DNA of 64,000 nucleotides, from positions 1,116,001 to 1,180,000 of the forward strand of contig OZ241343.1 in NCBI GenBank assembly GCA_965200505.1, given 5' to 3'. This document shows, piece by piece, positions 61,625 through 64,000 of this stretch; within the stretch, counting starts at the first letter, position 1; every line of letters begins with the position of its first letter. The notes under the pieces were generated by a model. The model did not search any database. It was not told where the DNA came from and saw only the letters and a program-made list of their open reading frames with translations. Source of the DNA: VXNE01 sp965200505. GTDB taxonomy: Bacteria > Pseudomonadota > Gammaproteobacteria > Pseudomonadales > Azotimanducaceae. A program made the position numbers and the translations under genes.

Positions 61625-63490
61625 GTGGGTGCGTTGTTGTCAATCCTGCCCGTCATCGTGGGCCTCGGCGGCGTCAATTCGGCCGGGCGCGTCTCTGGCC
61701 ATCACGCCTTGCGCCGCATCGTCATCGACGCGCTGGGCGAGTCGGCGGCGGGGGAGACGTATGCCAGCCTCGCGGCGTTGATGGGGCTGGCGAACGATCC
61801 GGCCGCCGCGGCGACGCGCCAGCACATCCGCGACCACACCCTCATCCGCCGCATCGAATGTTTCGACCCGGCCGATGTGGCGTGCCATCGTGCCGCGACG
61901 ATTCGTGCCGCGGGCGGCGAAGGTCTCAAGTTCGTGATGCCGCGACGGCGCTTGCCGGAACGCTTGCCGGCGGGCTGGCAAGTGCGCGCGTTGCCAGATG
62001 GCGATGCCGAGGTGTGCGCCGCCGGTGGCGCCGAGGTGTTGTTTCCGGACCGCCAAGCCTCCCGGGTGACTTCGGCCGGCCAAGCGCCCACCGGTTTCGA
62101 CCCGGCGAGCCTGTATCCCTCGCGCAACCACCCGCGCGGGCTGCAACTCACGGTGTTCGGCGCGTCGGACGCGGTGCGTTCCGTGGGTGTGGAATGGGAC
62201 GAACTTCGCGCCCGCGTCCGCCCGGACGAGTTCGCGGTGTATGCCGGCAGCGCGATGGGGCAGTTGGATCCAGCCGGCACCGGCGGGATGTTCCAAGCGC
62301 CGTTGACCGGCAAGCGCATCACCTCCAAGCAGGTGCCGTTGGGCTTGGCGGAGATGCCGACGGACTTCATCAACGCCTATGTGGTGGGCAGCGTGGGTTC
62401 CACCGGCGCGGTGATCGGCGCTTGTGCCACGTTCCTCTACAACCTGAAGCTCGCCGTGGACGAGATACGCGCCGGTCGGTTGCGGGTGGCGTTGGTGGGC
62501 GGCGCCGAAGCGCCCATCGTGCCGGAAGTGGTGGAGGGCTATCGCGTGATGGGCGCGTTGGCGGAGGACGATGCCCTGATGGCCCTCGATGGCGCGGACA
62601 CGGTGGACAACCGCCGCGCCTGCCGGCCGTTTGGCGAGAACTGCGGTTTCACGCTGGCGGAAGCGGCGGTGTTCGCCGTCGTGATGGATGATGCGCTGGC
62701 CCTCGACGTCGGCGCCGAAATCCAGTGCGCCGCGCCGGCCGTGTTCGTGAACGCGGACGGGTTCAAGAAGTCCATTCCCGGGCCAGGCGTCGGCAACTAC
62801 CTCACCGTCGCCAAGGCGCTGGCGTTGGCGCGCGCCGTGGTCGGCGAAGACGGTGTGCGGCGGCGTTCATACATCCACGCCCACGGCACCGGCACACCGC
62901 AGAACCGCGTCACCGAATCCCACATCTTGAACGAGTTGGCGAAGACCTTCGGCATCGAACGCTGGCCGGTGGCCGCGGTGAAGGCGTTCTTGGGCCATTC
63001 GCTGGCGCCCGCTTCCGGCGATCAACTCGCTTGCGCCGTCGGCAGCTGGGCGGAAGGTGTGCTGCCGGGCATCACCACCATCGACGCGGTGGCGGAGGAT
63101 GTCCACGCTAGCCACTTGAGTTTCGAGACGCGCCACGTGCCGTTCGAGCCCACCGCGATGGATGTCGCGCTCATCAACTCCAAGGGCTTCGGCGGCAACA
63201 ACGCGACCGGCGTGGTGCTCGCGCCGCACATGGCGCTCAAGATGCTGCGGCGCAAGCATGGCGCTGCGGCCATGGCGGCCCATGGCAAGCGCAACGACGG
63301 GGTGCGGGCCGCCATCGATGCCTATGACGCCGCGATGAAGCGCGGCGAGATGGCGCCCATCTATCGCTTCGGTGACGGTGTGCTTGAAGGCGGCGACATG
63401 GGCTTGAGCGCGGATGAGCTCAGCGTGCCGGGCTACGGCAAGTCCATCCCGCTGCGCGTCCCGAATCCGTTTGCCGACATGACGGGGTAG
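61625..63490 (+). CDS. fabY: Beta-ketoacyl synthase FabY
   Basis: The 621-residue ketosynthase matches the Pseudomonas FabY type in length and in its opening LPVIVGLGGVNSAGRVSGHH. The catalytic Cys is in STGAVIGACATFLYNL (about 267) and the two histidines are in YIHAHGTGTPQNRVTES (about 420) and AFLGHSLAPASGDQL (about 458). FabY condenses acetyl-CoA with malonyl-ACP to start fatty-acid synthesis, replacing FabH. GTG at 61625 is the start used. The gene is alone between divergent NYN and convergent SirB1-like genes. The large carboxylase nearby could supply a malonyl-type unit, but a link is not shown. Confidence 0.9.
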   Translation: MGALLSILPVIVGLGGVNSAGRVSGHHALRRIVIDALGESAAGETYASLAALMGLANDPAAAATRQHIRDHTLIRRIECFDPADVACHRAATIRAAGGEGLKFVMPRRRLPERLPAGWQVRALPDGDAEVCAAGGAEVLFPDRQASRVTSAGQAPTGFDPASLYPSRNHPRGLQLTVFGASDAVRSVGVEWDELRARVRPDEFAVYAGSAMGQLDPAGTGGMFQAPLTGKRITSKQVPLGLAEMPTDFINAYVVGSVGSTGAVIGACATFLYNLKLAVDEIRAGRLRVALVGGAEAPIVPEVVEGYRVMGALAEDDALMALDGADTVDNRRACRPFGENCGFTLAEAAVFAVVMDDALALDVGAEIQCAAPAVFVNADGFKKSIPGPGVGNYLTVAKALALARAVVGEDGVRRRSYIHAHGTGTPQNRVTESHILNELAKTFGIERWPVAAVKAFLGHSLAPASGDQLACAVGSWAEGVLPGITTIDAVAEDVHASHLSFETRHVPFEPTAMDVALINSKGFGGNNATGVVLAPHMALKMLRRKHGAAAMAAHGKRNDGVRAAIDAYDAAMKRGEMAPIYRFGDGVLEGGDMGLSADELSVPGYGKSIPLRVPNPFADMTG

Positions 63491-63555
63491 CAGGGCGCCA
63501 GCGTGGCTTGGGATGCCGCGTGCTGGGCACCGCGCATCCGGCGTGCGCCGCGGCG

Positions 63556-64000
63556 TCAGTTCACGCTGCCCGACAAGCCCTCCGGCAGCGCCTTCAGCCT
63601 CATGTCGATGTGCGCCTTGGCGCGTGGGCTGGCGTGTTCCAAGGCGTGCGCGAGTTCTTGCCGTGCCATTTCCAGCGAGCCCAAGCTGAGCCAGATGTCC
63701 GCCCGGTCGATGTGCAGCCCGCAGTCACCGGGCTTCAACATCAGCTGACAATCCGTGAGTGCCAGCGCATAGCCTGGGTCTTGGCGGGATTGGCGCAACA
63801 TGCGCAGGTTGTTCAACATGCGCAGCGTGATGTCCGTCGGTCCGGCGCGGCGGAAGGCGGCATCGGCGTCCCGCTCCGATGGTGCGCCGTCCGCGCCGCG
63901 TAGCTCTTGGCGCAGCCAGGCGCGGCACTCGCTCTCGCTGGTCAAAGCCATCTCGAAGGGGTCCACCAACGCATCCCCCAGCGTGACGAGGAAGCGCCGC
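63556..64000 (-). CDS. SirB1-family transglutaminase-like/TPR protein, 5' end outside the window
   Basis: The reverse frame is open to the right edge and reads RRFLVTLGDALVDPFEMALT there, which is the middle of the SirB1/YchA family. A helical TPR-like part follows to the stop (LRMLRQSRQDPGYALALTDC, ADIWLSLGSLEMARQELAHA). The N-terminal transglutaminase-like core is beyond the window. Function is unassigned in the family; it often sits near prmC and kdsA in other species. Confidence 0.8.
   Translation of the reverse strand, partial: RRFLVTLGDALVDPFEMALTSESECRAWLRQELRGADGAPSERDADAAFRRAGPTDITLRMLNNLRMLRQSRQDPGYALALTDCQLMLKPGDCGLHIDRADIWLSLGSLEMARQELAHALEHASPRAKAHIDMRLKALPEGLSGSVN

Noticed and set aside
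1..64000. CRISPR arrays, tRNA or rRNA genes, transposases
   Set aside because: No regularly spaced repeats with spacers, no cloverleaf-like tRNA sequences and no transposase motifs were seen on either strand.

Overview
The window looks like a chromosome segment of a GC-rich gammaproteobacterium, probably uncultured. The evidence is the block hfq-hflX-hflK-hflC-purA, the block queA-tgt-yajC-secD-secF, a FabY-type initiating ketosynthase, a FolE2-type GTP cyclohydrolase and a DUF1820 gene. The phytanoyl-CoA dioxygenase, amidase and dense set of nuclease or toxin modules would also suit a symbiont or particle-associated lineage, but that is only a guess.

Layout. 1-2.3 kb holds two envelope genes (a secreted FN3/LRR protein running off the left edge and an OmpA-like protein), followed by a gene-free stretch with an uninterrupted run of 27 G. 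2.8-4.5 kb is a hipBA toxin-antitoxin operon with a 20-bp-spaced repeat array upstream. 4.5-6.2 kb is an AT-richer membrane-protein gene whose 3' end copies the 3' end of secF. 6.2-11.7 kb is the housekeeping operon queA-tgt-yajC-secD-secF, read leftward with overlapping genes.

11.8-33.1 kb is a defence island read almost entirely leftward. Its backbone is a class 1 DISARM set: drmD (SNF2 helicase), drmMI (adenine methylase), drmA (helicase) and drmB (DUF1998). No drmC is seen. The backbone is interrupted by an AAA ATPase plus TOPRIM-like pair between drmA and drmB, by a two-gene ATPase/ATPase-TPR unit with its own promoter and a HEPN-like zinc-ribbon gene between drmMI and drmA, and by an opposite-strand AbrB-VapC pair between drmD and drmMI. 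The ATPase-TOPRIM pair is bracketed by two imperfect direct repeats of about 130 bp. Each repeat contains the end of drmA and the start of drmB, so the pair appears to have been inserted at that junction by a duplicating event.

33.3-38.2 kb carries accessory metabolism: a PhyH dioxygenase, a HEPN-like protein, DUF1820, an FMN alpha-hydroxy-acid oxidase and an amidase. 38.3-43.6 kb is the conserved hfq-hflX-hflK-hflC-purA block with a Trm112-like gene. 43.7-46 kb holds two toxin-antitoxin-like pairs, a YPHDPKL small protein with a PIN protein and a HEPN protein with a 101-residue partner. 46.2-51.3 kb has folE2, a MaoC/MaoC/enoyl-CoA hydratase cluster, a second YPHDPKL gene, and a LysR/TauE divergent pair. 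51.7-53.8 kb is a restriction-modification pair with an NgoMIV/Cfr10I-type nuclease. 53.8-58.7 kb is one giant gene with CT-alpha, CT-beta, biotin carboxylase and biotinyl domains in that order. The right end has moaB, a frameshifted ATPase, a NYN-domain protein, fabY and the C-terminal part of a SirB1-family protein.

No tRNA, rRNA, CRISPR array or recognisable transposase was seen. Several breaks are single missing bases in or near G-runs, so base errors in the assembly are a live alternative to real decay.
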